From NCBI GenBank assembly GCA_038093515.1, contig JBBPSI010000001.1:744001-808000 (forward strand): a DNA stretch of 64,000 bases, read 5' to 3'. Below the pieces are notes generated by a model. That model worked only from the letters and a program-made list of their open reading frames with translations, was not told the origin of the DNA and ran no database searches. Positions within the stretch are counted from its first letter, which is position 1; every line of letters starts with the position of its first letter. The translations under genes were made by a program, and so were the position numbers. The DNA is from Butyriboletus loyo (Eukaryota > Basidiomycota > Agaricomycetes > Boletales > Boletaceae). This document shows, one piece after another, positions 52,570 to 62,823 of this stretch.

Positions 52570-54480
52570 ATGAACGGCATCATGGTCTTCAGCTCTACCC
52601 ACACACGGCTGGCGCGTACCTCATCCGACTTGCGTATACTATCTGCCATCTTGCTTCCGCCATCTCCCATCTTGAAAGCTGATGACTTGCTGATTTCTTC
52701 GACCTCAGGGGAGATACCAATACTTCTGAAATCAACGACACATGCTTGCGATTCCCCGCTCCCTACCTTTGGGGAACCGCCAGGATTGTGCGATGTTGTC
52801 GAGGAACCGAAGCTGATTGATAAGCCTGACACCACACGGAACACAAGGAACTCGACTCGTGGCGACGAAGCCTTGCTCGAGGGTTGGATGTGCGAGGAAT
52901 CAGATGACATGTACAATGCTACGGACTTCCACAACGGTCGCCACGCCGAATCTTTAAGCGACCCATGCCCTGCCGGAGTCGTTTCCAGCGAACTGAAGAA
53001 CGCAATCCACCCTGCACGTCACAGTGTCCTTATTGACGACGTTGAACGCTCAAGCGTACCAGATGATTGCTCGACGCAAATACTTGGAAAACAAGGCAAT
53101 TTTGAAGGATTACAAGATTCGCAGGCTTCCTATCCGATTACCATGGAACTCAGCCCCACGACCGTAGTACTCAGAGAGCATCTTGATGCTGATCAATTGT
53201 TGATGACTGCCACGTTCCACACGTACTCCACGTTACCAACACCAACTTTCGCGACCCCTTCGCCATCGGCATCGGCGGATGTGATCTCACCTCCATCCTC
53301 TCCAATTAGTCGACAACGCCACCGTCGTCCACTCGAAAGAGCTAGAGCCGTTCGCTTTCCTGGCCGTCCGAGGTCTCCCCGACTACAAGTCAATGAAGTC
53401 GAAACAAATCTTGTGCGTAACGCACCACCCTCTTCCCCGAAACATGCATCATATCCTAGATGGCAGTTGACCGACTCCGTACCTATGGTGTCCACTTATT
53501 CGTGCACGGTCGACACCCATATATCTGGTGTGGTGCATCCGTTTATGAAGCATGTAGCACTCCCAGAGGAACTCTCGTGGTTAAAGTACATGATAATCGA
53601 GTTGTGGATCGATCAAGAAGGATTTCGAGCAGTACGGCCGTGCATGCAACTAATGGGCTACTCGCCACGGACTCGTTCATTACATCCTTACGAGCCTGCT
53701 GAGAATGTCGGGTTCGACGTCACTGCAGGGGTTGCAGAGTTCATGCCAACGAAGCGAAAAACATTCGCATTTCACTATGCGACTCTGGATAGTCCGCCGA
53801 CGCTCAGAACGGTGTCGATGGCAGGCGATGAGTCCCGTGACTTTATTTCCAGACAAGCAACCCTCAGCGTCAAGGCCAATGGTGTATACACTGTGCTCGG
53901 AACAGAAACCTTTATAGGATCAATACTGGACAGCGATGCGCATGGACCTCGCCTTCAGAACGTGCGACTACGTTGGAAATTCGACTACCTCGTCAGCGAT
54001 CGCAGGGTGGATGGAAGTGGGAAGACTCTCGCTGGAGAGAAAACCTTGACGCCTTTAACTTTTTCTTGTTCACCGTACCTGTTCCATCCATCCCAAGGGA
54101 AGAAAGCCGGACTGATGCATATCATGAAGAAGAATCTGGTACCGAAGCTAGGATCCCAGAAGCTGGAGCCACCGACCTACGCATCGAGTAACATCATCCT
54201 ACCACAAGCCTCGCGGCATCTCTGGACTGTCAGAGATGCTGCTACACACGCCAGGTCTCACTCCGATGCACCCGCTAAAAGTGGACATTATTCGCTTAGG
54301 TCCCCGCTGGACACTGAGGTTAGAGGGGGAACCATCCAGGGTGTGAATCACATACCACGCGCCCGTCGACGAAGAGCATCATCTGCGGGGGAAAACTTGG
54401 CCTGTTTGGGGAACGAACCTAGATCTCACGGCGGAGTCGTCACGTTGAAAGAGTTGCTCAGTCCCACTCTATTCCGATGA
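52570..54480 (+). CDS. Unknown protein with large disordered N-terminal half
   Basis: Intronless frame of 636 residues from ATG (MNGIMVFSSTHTRLART) to the stop at 54480, 115 bp after ALG9. The first 280 residues are Ser/Asp/Glu/Pro-rich with no clear fold; SPPSSPISRQRHRRPLERAR is a basic, proline-directed patch. Residues about 300-500 (YSCTVDTHISGVVHPFMKHV, WLKYMIIELWIDQEGFRAVR, PTKRKTFAFHYATLDSPPTL, VYTVLGTETFIGSI, RLRWKFDYLVSDRR) form a compact beta-rich domain that I cannot name. The tail is basic. Intronless genes are rare here, so it may be lineage-specific or a retrocopy, but codon usage looks ordinary. Confidence 0.65.
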   Translation: MNGIMVFSSTHTRLARTSSDLRILSAILLPPSPILKADDLLISSTSGEIPILLKSTTHACDSPLPTFGEPPGLCDVVEEPKLIDKPDTTRNTRNSTRGDEALLEGWMCEESDDMYNATDFHNGRHAESLSDPCPAGVVSSELKNAIHPARHSVLIDDVERSSVPDDCSTQILGKQGNFEGLQDSQASYPITMELSPTTVVLREHLDADQLLMTATFHTYSTLPTPTFATPSPSASADVISPPSSPISRQRHRRPLERARAVRFPGRPRSPRLQVNEVETNLVRNAPPSSPKHASYPRWQLTDSVPMVSTYSCTVDTHISGVVHPFMKHVALPEELSWLKYMIIELWIDQEGFRAVRPCMQLMGYSPRTRSLHPYEPAENVGFDVTAGVAEFMPTKRKTFAFHYATLDSPPTLRTVSMAGDESRDFISRQATLSVKANGVYTVLGTETFIGSILDSDAHGPRLQNVRLRWKFDYLVSDRRVDGSGKTLAGEKTLTPLTFSCSPYLFHPSQGKKAGLMHIMKKNLVPKLGSQKLEPPTYASSNIILPQASRHLWTVRDAATHARSHSDAPAKSGHYSLRSPLDTEVRGGTIQGVNHIPRARRRRASSAGENLACLGNEPRSHGGVVTLKELLSPTLFR

Positions 54481-54727
54481 CATGGTGGCTCGACTGATTA
54501 GGTTCCTTCAAGTTTGACTGGCCGGATGCCTGATCACCCTATTTTGAACATTTCTATGCAGCCAAATGATGGAGTTAGAGTTGTATTAAACAGATTTGCA
54601 TCCTCTATGGAATTTACACTTTGAACCACGTATTGGGTGGTCATTTTCTAAAACGGGGAGTCAACCCCCGCTAGACTGCTGTCAGGGCCACTCCGCAGTG
54701 CGCATATCTTTGCACTTTTGGACCAAC

Positions 54728-55444
54728 ATGTCCGTTACACATATCAACTCAGTGTCCCAGCTCAACGGCATCCTGTCGGATTCAAACAAGTTGACTGTGA
54801 GTGATAACCTGCCTTCGCGCGATACCGTCCGGGTTAACTCCCCGCACATAGGTCATCGACTTCCACGCAACCTGGTGATTCGTCTTGCCTATCTCAGACG
54901 GTCGGCACCTTCTAACGGACGTCGACAAGGTGTGGTCCATGTCATGCCATTGCACCAACATTTGAGGCGCTGGCAAAGCAGTATCCTAATGTGAACTTCG
55001 TCAAGTGCGATGTCGATGCCGCGAGAGACGTGGCATCTGTGTATAAAGTTTCGGCGATGTGGGTAGTTCCATCCCCCATACCACCTCTATACAATAGATC
55101 TGACCTGCAGCTTGTGGCTCTCAGGCCAACATTCATTTTCCTGCAGGATTCCAAACAGATCCACACGATTCGCGGCGCTGACAAAACGTATGTGTTTACT
55201 CTTGCCTCCCACTTCAAGCACTGGAAATCTGTTTCACAGGGGACTGCAAAACGCTGTGAAACGATTCGCGAGCTCGTCGCCCACTAGTGCCTTCTCCGGC
55301 CAAGGTCACACTCTTGGAGGATCGCCACCCACAGCAACAAGCGACTTCACGGCTACCGCAGCGTCAATTTGGTCGAACATGGATCCACCCCTTAAGGTCC
55401 TTCTAGGCCTAATAGCGGCATACGTATTCTTTTGGTTGATGTAG
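54728..55444 (+). CDS. Thioredoxin with C-terminal membrane anchor
   Basis: Thioredoxin domain begins MSVTHINSVSQLNGILSDSN and runs through [20 protein letters not shown], reconstructed across introns after KLT and within the Trp codon. The active site is CGPC. Then YPNVNFVKCDVDAARDVAS, VYKVSAM and, after another intron, PTFIFLQ with the cis-proline. After the fold comes a Ser/Thr/Gly/Pro-rich linker (SPTSAFSGQGHTLGG) and a final hydrophobic helix PPLKVLLGLIAAYVFFWLM at the stop. This predicts a tail-anchored thioredoxin facing the cytosol, unlike the small soluble forms of yeast. Introns near 54799-54851, 54884-54931 and 55060-55122. Confidence 0.82.
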
Positions 55445-55765
55445 AACTTGGAGACTCGTCGTGGACCCACTTGCACAAGCTGTCCGTTCTATGCACGTGA
55501 CATGTTATTTACGCAATTGCTTTCGCCCGCATGAGTACTTGGCGTTCCAAGTTTACATGATTTTTGCCTGAGCCATATAACTTAGCCTAACACTGACAAT
55601 CAGAATGTTCCACAGTATATGATACATCTCTGGGAGGAAGGCCGAACCAATATCGCTACATTCGCACAAGTACATCCTGCACTGAAATTGACACTACGAC
55701 GCGATGGACTAATCTATTGAAAACCTTTTAAGCACGGGCTGAATACCATGGCGGGGTATGATAGG
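55445..55765. other. Convergent 3' intergenic region
   Basis: 321 bp between the stops of the thioredoxin gene and the RNase III-like gene. One CACGTG lies at 55494-55499. No gene, tRNA or repeat was recognised; it probably carries both 3' ends. Confidence 0.4.
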
Positions 55766-56715
55766 CTAGCAGCACTTACTTCCCCAACCCAACGCCTGGC
55801 ATGCCTGACGGGCTGCTTCTTCCTTTGCCACTTTCTGATTCCTGCCTGTTCCAGCGCCTTTGAATTGATTATTGACTATGAGTGACATGAGTCATGGTCC
55901 AAGGGAATTAAAATAGACATTCACCGAAGCACTTGACCGCCCAGCGGGGCTGGTGGGCAGGACCTTCAGACTCAGTCTCCCAGCTGACGGCAAGGCTGCG
56001 TTGGGTGCATGTCTGGTTAAACAAGGCCAATGTATTGACCTGTGACAACCCTCCCGTTGGTAGGGGAGTTGGCAGCGGTGGAGGGGCAGCGGAGGGAGGT
56101 CCTGGTGCAGTGGTTGAGGTGTAAGGAGGAGGGGGCGGGGGGCCGACGGCAGTGTTGCTTCCTGGCGCCACAAGGGGTTCTGATTCGGGGCTTACCAGAC
56201 GACTGATCCAGGCGAGGAGCGGAGGGAGTCCTCTCTGTATATATACCGCTCCCACATAGGAGCTGAAGAGGAGTCGCTCTTCCTGCTAAATATGAATGAC
56301 TTTATAAGCAGTCAAGGGAGATATCCTACGGTCTGGTCATCGAGTCTGGATCGATCCTCGAGACCTCTCACCCTGGACTTTAAATTGTAGCAAGCGAGCC
56401 AGTCTTTGATTTGATCGTCGTCAATTGATTCTTTAAGTTTTTCCTGTGGAAATGTAAAGGGGGTATGAAGTGTGCAGGGTGGTTCTAGGATCTGCAACAT
56501 ACGGAGAGATCCACCGCAGAGAGGAATGGTGTGCGTTGAAACAAGATGTACATGATGATCATGCTGAGCACGGTGTGGCCGAGCTCAGCAAGACGCTCTG
56601 CGCCGCCGTGCTCTGTGTGGTCGGGGGGTGATGAAGTGTTTCTGTGAGACTGGCGTGTGAAGACATCGAGGAGGAGATCACCCTCGATGGGGGGCAGCGG
56701 CGGGATGTTGTTCAT
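55766..56715 (-). CDS. RNase III-like protein with dsRNA-binding domain
   Basis: N-terminus MNNIPPLPPIEGDLLLDVFT matches fungal RNase III-like proteins. The RNase III signature block reads ERLAELGHTVLSMI; the catalytic acid normally present after LG is histidine here, so nuclease activity is doubtful. The domain goes on through KDWLACYNLKSRVRGLEDRS and SSYVGAVYIQRGLPPLLAWI. After a Pro-rich linker comes a dsRBD: LALFNQTCTQRSLAVSWE, PRWAVKCF spliced to GAGTGRNQKVAKEEAARQAC and QALGW. The end may be at 55766, but GTAAGT just before that stop could be a donor to a further exon. Divergent from POM152 by 79 bp. A mitoribosomal mL44-like or structural role is possible; not shown by sequence. Confidence 0.75.
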
Positions 56716-56794
56716 GGTCAAGTCGCGATCGGCTCGATATGGGCAGTCATGTACATTGACATCACGTGCCTCGTTCTTTCTCTTTCTCCTCCTC

Positions 56795-59700
56795 ATGGGT
56801 TCAGAGACGCATCCGCTCATCCCAGAGCGTTTCGTCGACGCGCCCTCCCAACGTCTCTATTATCTCAGTCTTGGCTGTTTATTGCAGGTCAGTCTATTCC
56901 AAAACCCGCTCCTTCTCGCCACTCACCGCTCTACAAGGCCATCAAGGCATTCGACATTGTCCAAAGCCTGTTTGCTTCGGGTGATTCGAGCTCCTATGCC
57001 TATGGCAAAAAGTGGTTTTGTCTTGACTTTGCATATGTCGCCCTCCTCTCTCAGCTTCGAATACCACGTCTCACCTACGGCAAGGCCATCGTCGCCCTCC
57101 AAATCCTCTCCCTTTGGTTCCTCGATGGCTTGTTGTTTGGTGCCATAAGTCTACATCTTGGCTCAAGCGCTTCCACCCCAGGTGGATATCAAGGGATACA
57201 AAGTAGTTCCCTTTCTATTTCTCCCGAGAACGCGCTCACCTGCTTTGCAGAACGTCCCGATTTGCCTGCAACCCCCGAACAGTTCCGCATCGCTGACGTG
57301 TTTTCCCCCTCTGGTCTCCTCTCCCTTTTCTCAGACACTCCCCGCGGAGACCAGCACTTGCTTGGTCAACACACGGTCCGCATGTCACCCATCAGCACCG
57401 CACATCTTAACCCAGATGCGCTCACCTTCTGCCTGTCCCCTCCCTCACACTCCGTGCTCATCCCTATTCTCATCAACAACACCACCCCGGCAAATGTCCG
57501 GTACTCTTTTACGCCCTTGACTTACATCGAGGGCCAATCTGGCACTGGTCGCATAGAGCATATCGAACTCGGCGGAAAAGACCTTAAAGCAATCGAACAG
57601 GCTCGACTCGAGGGCCTTCAGTCAGTTCGCGCTCATTCCACCGACGAGTATGAAGATGACGAAGAAGAAACCCCATCCTCTGATTCTCAGCTACAAAAGA
57701 CTCAGTCGCTGACCCATATACGCGTAACCAAACCGGGCACTATCCGATTAGAGAGAATACTCGATAACTTTGGCGTGGCTGCTCGACTTGCTCACCCTCT
57801 CGAAGTCACGGTTGTCCCATGTCCTACCGCATACTATACAGACGATTCGATTGCCCAACCAGCCTATGCAGTTCGCTGTCAAGGGGATACTTCAGGTGTC
57901 GACCTGACCATCGATATCCGCGGGGTACCCCCTCTCAGCCTCCGCTGGTCGAAGTATGTCGACGGGAAAAAGGAGAACTTCCTCGTTGAAGGCATAGAAG
58001 ACAGCAACCCTATATCTCATTCGCATACAAATTCACGGAACATTGCGAGAACATCCTCGAAAACACCCCAAATACTCAAAGTTCCTATCTCGTTCTCGGT
58101 GGAGTCTTTAGGGAGAGTCACATTCGTTTTGGAGAGTGTCATTGACGGCATGGGTAACATTATCCCGCTCGATCAAGTTGTTACCAGTGAAGCTCTCCAT
58201 CGTGAAGTGGCATTGAATTCGAAGACGGTGCGGTCGCTGAATATTCTTCGACGCCCCAGTATTTCTTTCCGGAACTGTGGTCCAGGAAACCCAGTCTCTC
58301 TGCTTATTGGTTCAGACGCACACTTGTCTCTTCAAGTGACTGATTCTGACCCGTTGGATGCTCCGTGGAACGTCGACGTCAAATTCGACCCATCAGAAAA
58401 TGGCAAAACTCATAGTAAATCTGTCAAGCCGTGGCAGGACACGCTTCAGATCCAGCAGTCTCCTCTTAGTTTAACTGCTAGTGCCGCAGGAGAGTACACA
58501 ATCCTCGGAATTAGGGGCAAGGTATGTACCTGATCTCTGCAAAAAGATACACATGTTCAACATCCCACAGTGGTGCGAGGGCGATGTCCTCTCCCCAGAG
58601 ACGTGTAAGGTCGTAGAAAAACCTATGCCAACGGCCGAGATTGAATGGAAGCGAATTCACGAATGGTCTGAGTTTCGCTTGTCCCGCACTACACCGGATC
58701 CGCTGATCACAGTTCGCAGCTCCGGTGATACTGGCGTTTCAGCTTCGCTTATATTTCACGGGACCCCTCCATTCCAGGTGTACTATCGCACACAACGAGA
58801 CAGGGAAGATCCCCGCGACCTCTTCAAAACCTTTACGAGCTCACGGGGTGAGCTTACATTGCAACCCGAACATAGCGGTCACTACTTCTATACGTTCCTG
58901 CACCTGAGCGATGGAAACTACAAGAAAATGGAGCTCAATGGTCCAAGCATCGACCAGATCGTTCATCCCCTAGCGGCTGCTGACTTTGTTCCAACTACTG
59001 GTAATGGACGTTCCAAGCGCACTGTAAACAGCTGTTCTGGGAATACGGTCGACATTGAAGTGGACCTTCGAGTGAGTCACTAGATAATTTTAAGTGTCAT
59101 TTGTAAAATATCATTCCCAGGGAACAGCGCCGTGGAATCTAGAACTGGATATTGTCGGCCCTCGCACTACTGATCGCATGGAGACTCGCAACATAAAGGC
59201 ATCGCCGACGCGTATACAAGTGCCTATCCCATCTAAAATAGACAAGGAAGGTGGAACTTTTGAAGTGGATCTAGGTAAGCCTTAACGAATCTTGTAACCG
59301 ACCTGTCTCATCCATCACCTCTGAAAGTGAGCGTCGAAGACGCTTATGGATGTAAACGATTCATCTCTGTGCCTGGCATTTCAGTGAATGTCCGCAGGGT
59401 AAAGGTATGTTATTGATTTTGAAGTAGTACTGGGTACTTTTACAGTGTTTGTTTAGCCCACGGCCAAATTCTACATAAAGAACGGTATCAGGCAGGTTAC
59501 GATCCTGGAGGACGACGAAACTGAATTGCCTTTGCGGCTTACGGGTGACGGTGTATGTCCACCTTCAGAAAGCTTTAAATGTGGTATTGATGTTGTCAGC
59601 ACAGCCATGGACCGTCAAGTTCCGCCGTGCCGAAGAGCCCGAGTCTATCCAGACTGTAAACTTGCGTTCTCCAAACGACTATATTCGAGTCAAAAACAAG

Positions 59701-61314
59701 GGCTCATACGAGCTTCTCGAGGTCTGTGTACTCCCTATTGTGAAGTACTAGCTTTAACTTATCCTGCCAGGTGTCGGACTCGCAATGTCCAGGCTTCATC
59801 ATCACCGAAGAAAGTAAATATTATGTAGATTGGGTTCCCCGTCCGTCTGCCAGACTGGACACACAAACGCCGTCGACATTTGAGACATATAACCGTTCCC
59901 ATATACTTCTGCCAATTTGCCAAGGTCACGATGACCATGTTGAACTTGACTTGGGAGGTATGTGGACAAGTGTTTACATTTGCTTTAACGTTCATAGCTC
60001 CCTTCAGGTCGCCCTCCTTTCCAAATCATGTACAACATCGCAATGAAGGACGAATCAGGAGTTGGTACGATCGTTTTGGACCAGCCGACTTTCAGCAGCA
60101 TTCAGCTACGAACACGTTTCCAACTTCATACGTCTCGTTCCGGGCGCAAGTACTATGAAGTGAAACAAGTTGGAGATGCGGCATACCCGCTCCACAAACA
60201 CAAGGGCGTTGTAATTCCACGCTCAGAACGGCTTGTCTTTGAGCAAGAAGTCCTTCCTAAGCCCTCTGCAAAATTCAAGAACGATAATCGCATGTCCTTT
60301 TGCCTTAGTGACGCCCTTACTTCCCGAGATTCAACATCATCCGACGGTACTATCCTACTCGAGGGAACACCCCCATTCCAGCTCCATCTGTCGATCAAAA
60401 ACCTTGCCGCTAGCAAGGTACGGCACGAGACCGTGGAAGTGCACGACGAGGTTTGGAAGTTGGATATACCGTCATACTACTTCACATCCATCGGACCCTA
60501 TCAAGTAACGATTGAAACCGTACACGATTCTTCACGGTGTGAGCAAGCAGAACTTGACCCTTTACGACGTGCGATCTGGATCGATGTCGCCGAAACGGCT
60601 GCCATCATCCCCTTGGAAAAGAAGAAGGATTTCTGTGTGGGCGATGTAACCCAGTTTCAGCTGGAGGGGACACCACCCTGGACAGTTGGGTGAGTTGGCA
60701 TATACATGACGGTCATCAACGTTGCTTATGGACCGATAGATACCGAATCAATGGTAAATCCTACACGCAGGAAGCGAAAACGTCGCCATGGTCGATCGTT
60801 CAACACCAAAGTGGCGAGTTCATCGTCAGTTCTGTTGCTCACCAGCAAAAGATGTGTAAAGCCGCTATTGCTAACCTGCGCATGAACATCCACTCGTTAC
60901 CGTCGGCCCAAGTAGGTCATGGGAAGCGCATATACCAAGACATACATGAAGGTATGGTTGCTACTCCCCCGGTATAATAATCGATGGAGCGTTCACCCCC
61001 GCTCGCAGGTGATCAAGCCGAGATTGTGTTCACACTGATTGGCGAACCCCCCTTCACTTTCACATATCAACGTGCAGAGCCCAGCCCCAAGAAGGGAGGC
61101 AAGGCTGGAAAGGTCCTCGAGACCCACACAGTCTCGGGCGTCATGACGCATGAATATTCCGTCTTTTCAGCACTCGAAGGTACACTTGGACCCACACATG
61201 AATATTCAGTATATCGATGAATTTTTGACAGGCACATGGACAGTGACATCCATCTCAGATCGTTACTGTCGATATCCATCGTTGCAGGAAGGTCTTGAAA
61301 AGCCAAGGCGCTGA
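56795..61314 (+). CDS. POM152: Nuclear pore membrane glycoprotein Pom152
   Basis: Membrane-ring nucleoporin whose lumenal Ig-like repeats encircle the pore. ATG gives MGSETHPLIPERFVDAPSQR. Two or three membrane helices (LYYLSLGCLL, YVALLSQLRIPRL, ALQILSLWFLDGLLFG) precede the long lumenal part. Ig-like repeats are marked by a recurring G-x-P-P-[FW] turn: GVPPLSLRW, GTPPFQVYY, GTAPWNLEL, GTPPFQLHL, GTPPWTV and GEPPFTFTY, spaced about 120-140 codons apart. The C-terminus SISDRYCRYPSL is reached by splicing GTWTVTS after SALE, and ends EKPRR. Numerous short introns in the second half; borders partly approximate. The only gene in the window of this size on the plus strand. Confidence 0.93.
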
Positions 61315-61483
61315 GGTGTTTTTAGAACATTGTCATTGCTTGATCCTTGCATGTTCGTGCACTTGTAGCCCTAGTTCAATATTCGATTTCACACACCACG
61401 TCTACACCTTTCCTTTGGGGAACGAATCAAATGGGATTGCAAAGAGTGTTTTCCGCAAATGTCCACAAAGACTTGAAATGGTT

Positions 61484-62701
61484 CTAAACCTGTACAGATG
61501 AAATGTAGAACCACTTGGAAACTAGAGTTTCGTTAGAGTTAGCTGACCACAGGCAGGCATCAAGCTTACTTGAAGGATCAATGGGAGCAGGGGACTGCCT
61601 CGAGTCGGGAGGGATGGAAGTGTAGGCATGATCGTGAGGATCGGTGAAGCCGGGGCCCGGACTCGTGAGATTACGGCTAGGAAAGTTTGGATGAGCCCAC
61701 ATTTGAGTCGTGACCAAGTTGAGATGGACGCACATCGAGATGTCATAGGAAGCAGTCTTGGCTGGGGTCTCGCCAGCGACGAGGCGGCGCCATGCCTCGT
61801 GAGTTTCGTGGATGATCTCAGTTGCGTACTTTTTGTTCTTGGCTTCGCCGGAGAAAGCAAAGGCGTTCTCACCCTTGCCATCGGGAATCTTGTAGATCCT
61901 GCATTCATCCGTCAGCAGACGTTCCCTCAGCCCCGGGGGTAAAAGTGAAAAAAGTGAAACACTACCTGAACCACTCGTTGGTAGCCCTGATCAGGCCGGG
62001 AAGGTGACGCTCGACGTCTTCGATGTCGTTGAGCTTTGATGCAAGGGGGTCTTGAATATCGACGGCGAGGACTTTCCAGTCTGTCTCGCCTTCGTCGAGC
62101 AAGGCCATGATGCCGAGGACCTTGACCTGCTTCACCTGGCCGGTGTAACCAACCTGCTCACCGATCTCGCAGACATCGAGCGGGTCATTATCACCCTTCG
62201 CCTTGGTCTCTGCATGAGTGATATTCGGGTCCTCCCAGGTCTATCAGGGATCAGGGATCAGCGGCGATAGTGCGGCCGACATGACGCTGAGGACGCACCT
62301 GGGGGAAAGCGCCATAGTTCCAGATGTAACCATGGTGGGGGAAGCAGTTTCGGACGAAACGTAGGCGGCCCTTTTTGATGTCTTGTTTGATGGGGTTGAA
62401 GGGCTCTTCCTTGGATATTTCCATCTTGGCGTTGGTCCAGCGGGGAACCTCGACAATCATGTTGAGGATGCCATTGTTCCTGTCGGCGAACAGTGGGATG
62501 TCGTGGAAGGAGGAAACGACTTGGGCATTTCGCTCGATGTACACTCTGTGATCTGATATCGACGAGACGATCAGTGACCACATTGTTTTGCGACGAGATG
62601 GCGTACCGAGGGTATTGGGTGCACCGATGAGACGGGGGGTGTATTCTGTCGAGTAGCGTCAGATGAATAGTTTGGACGGGCAAAGACATACGAGCTGCCA
62701 T
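61484..62701 (-). CDS. IPP1: Soluble inorganic pyrophosphatase
   Basis: Hydrolyses pyrophosphate to phosphate, driving polymer synthesis. Begins MAA spliced to [13 protein letters not shown] and then to [20 protein letters not shown]; these micro-exons reconstruct the family N-terminus. Core blocks: [42 protein letters not shown], and the signature [12 protein letters not shown] with its metal-binding aspartates, then [17 protein letters not shown] and [20 protein letters not shown]. Lys in [20 protein letters not shown] completes the site. The C-terminus [13 protein letters not shown] is joined across a 49-nt intron at PIDPS. All active-site residues that can be seen are present. Cytosolic, as there is no targeting sequence. 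Confidence 0.95.
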
Positions 62702-62823
62702 GGACGTTCTGGATGAGAGATGGCGGAGGTGTTGGGAGAGTCGCGAAGCAAGTATTAACGACCCGGTCATACCCGTCGAGTTGGATTTGGAACCAAGCAC
62801 ACGAAAAGTATGGACATACGCTA

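Noticed and set aside
55494..55499. CACGTG after the thioredoxin gene
   Set aside because: Lies in a convergent 3' region with no start codon nearby and lacks the flanking T...A form of the promoter sites.
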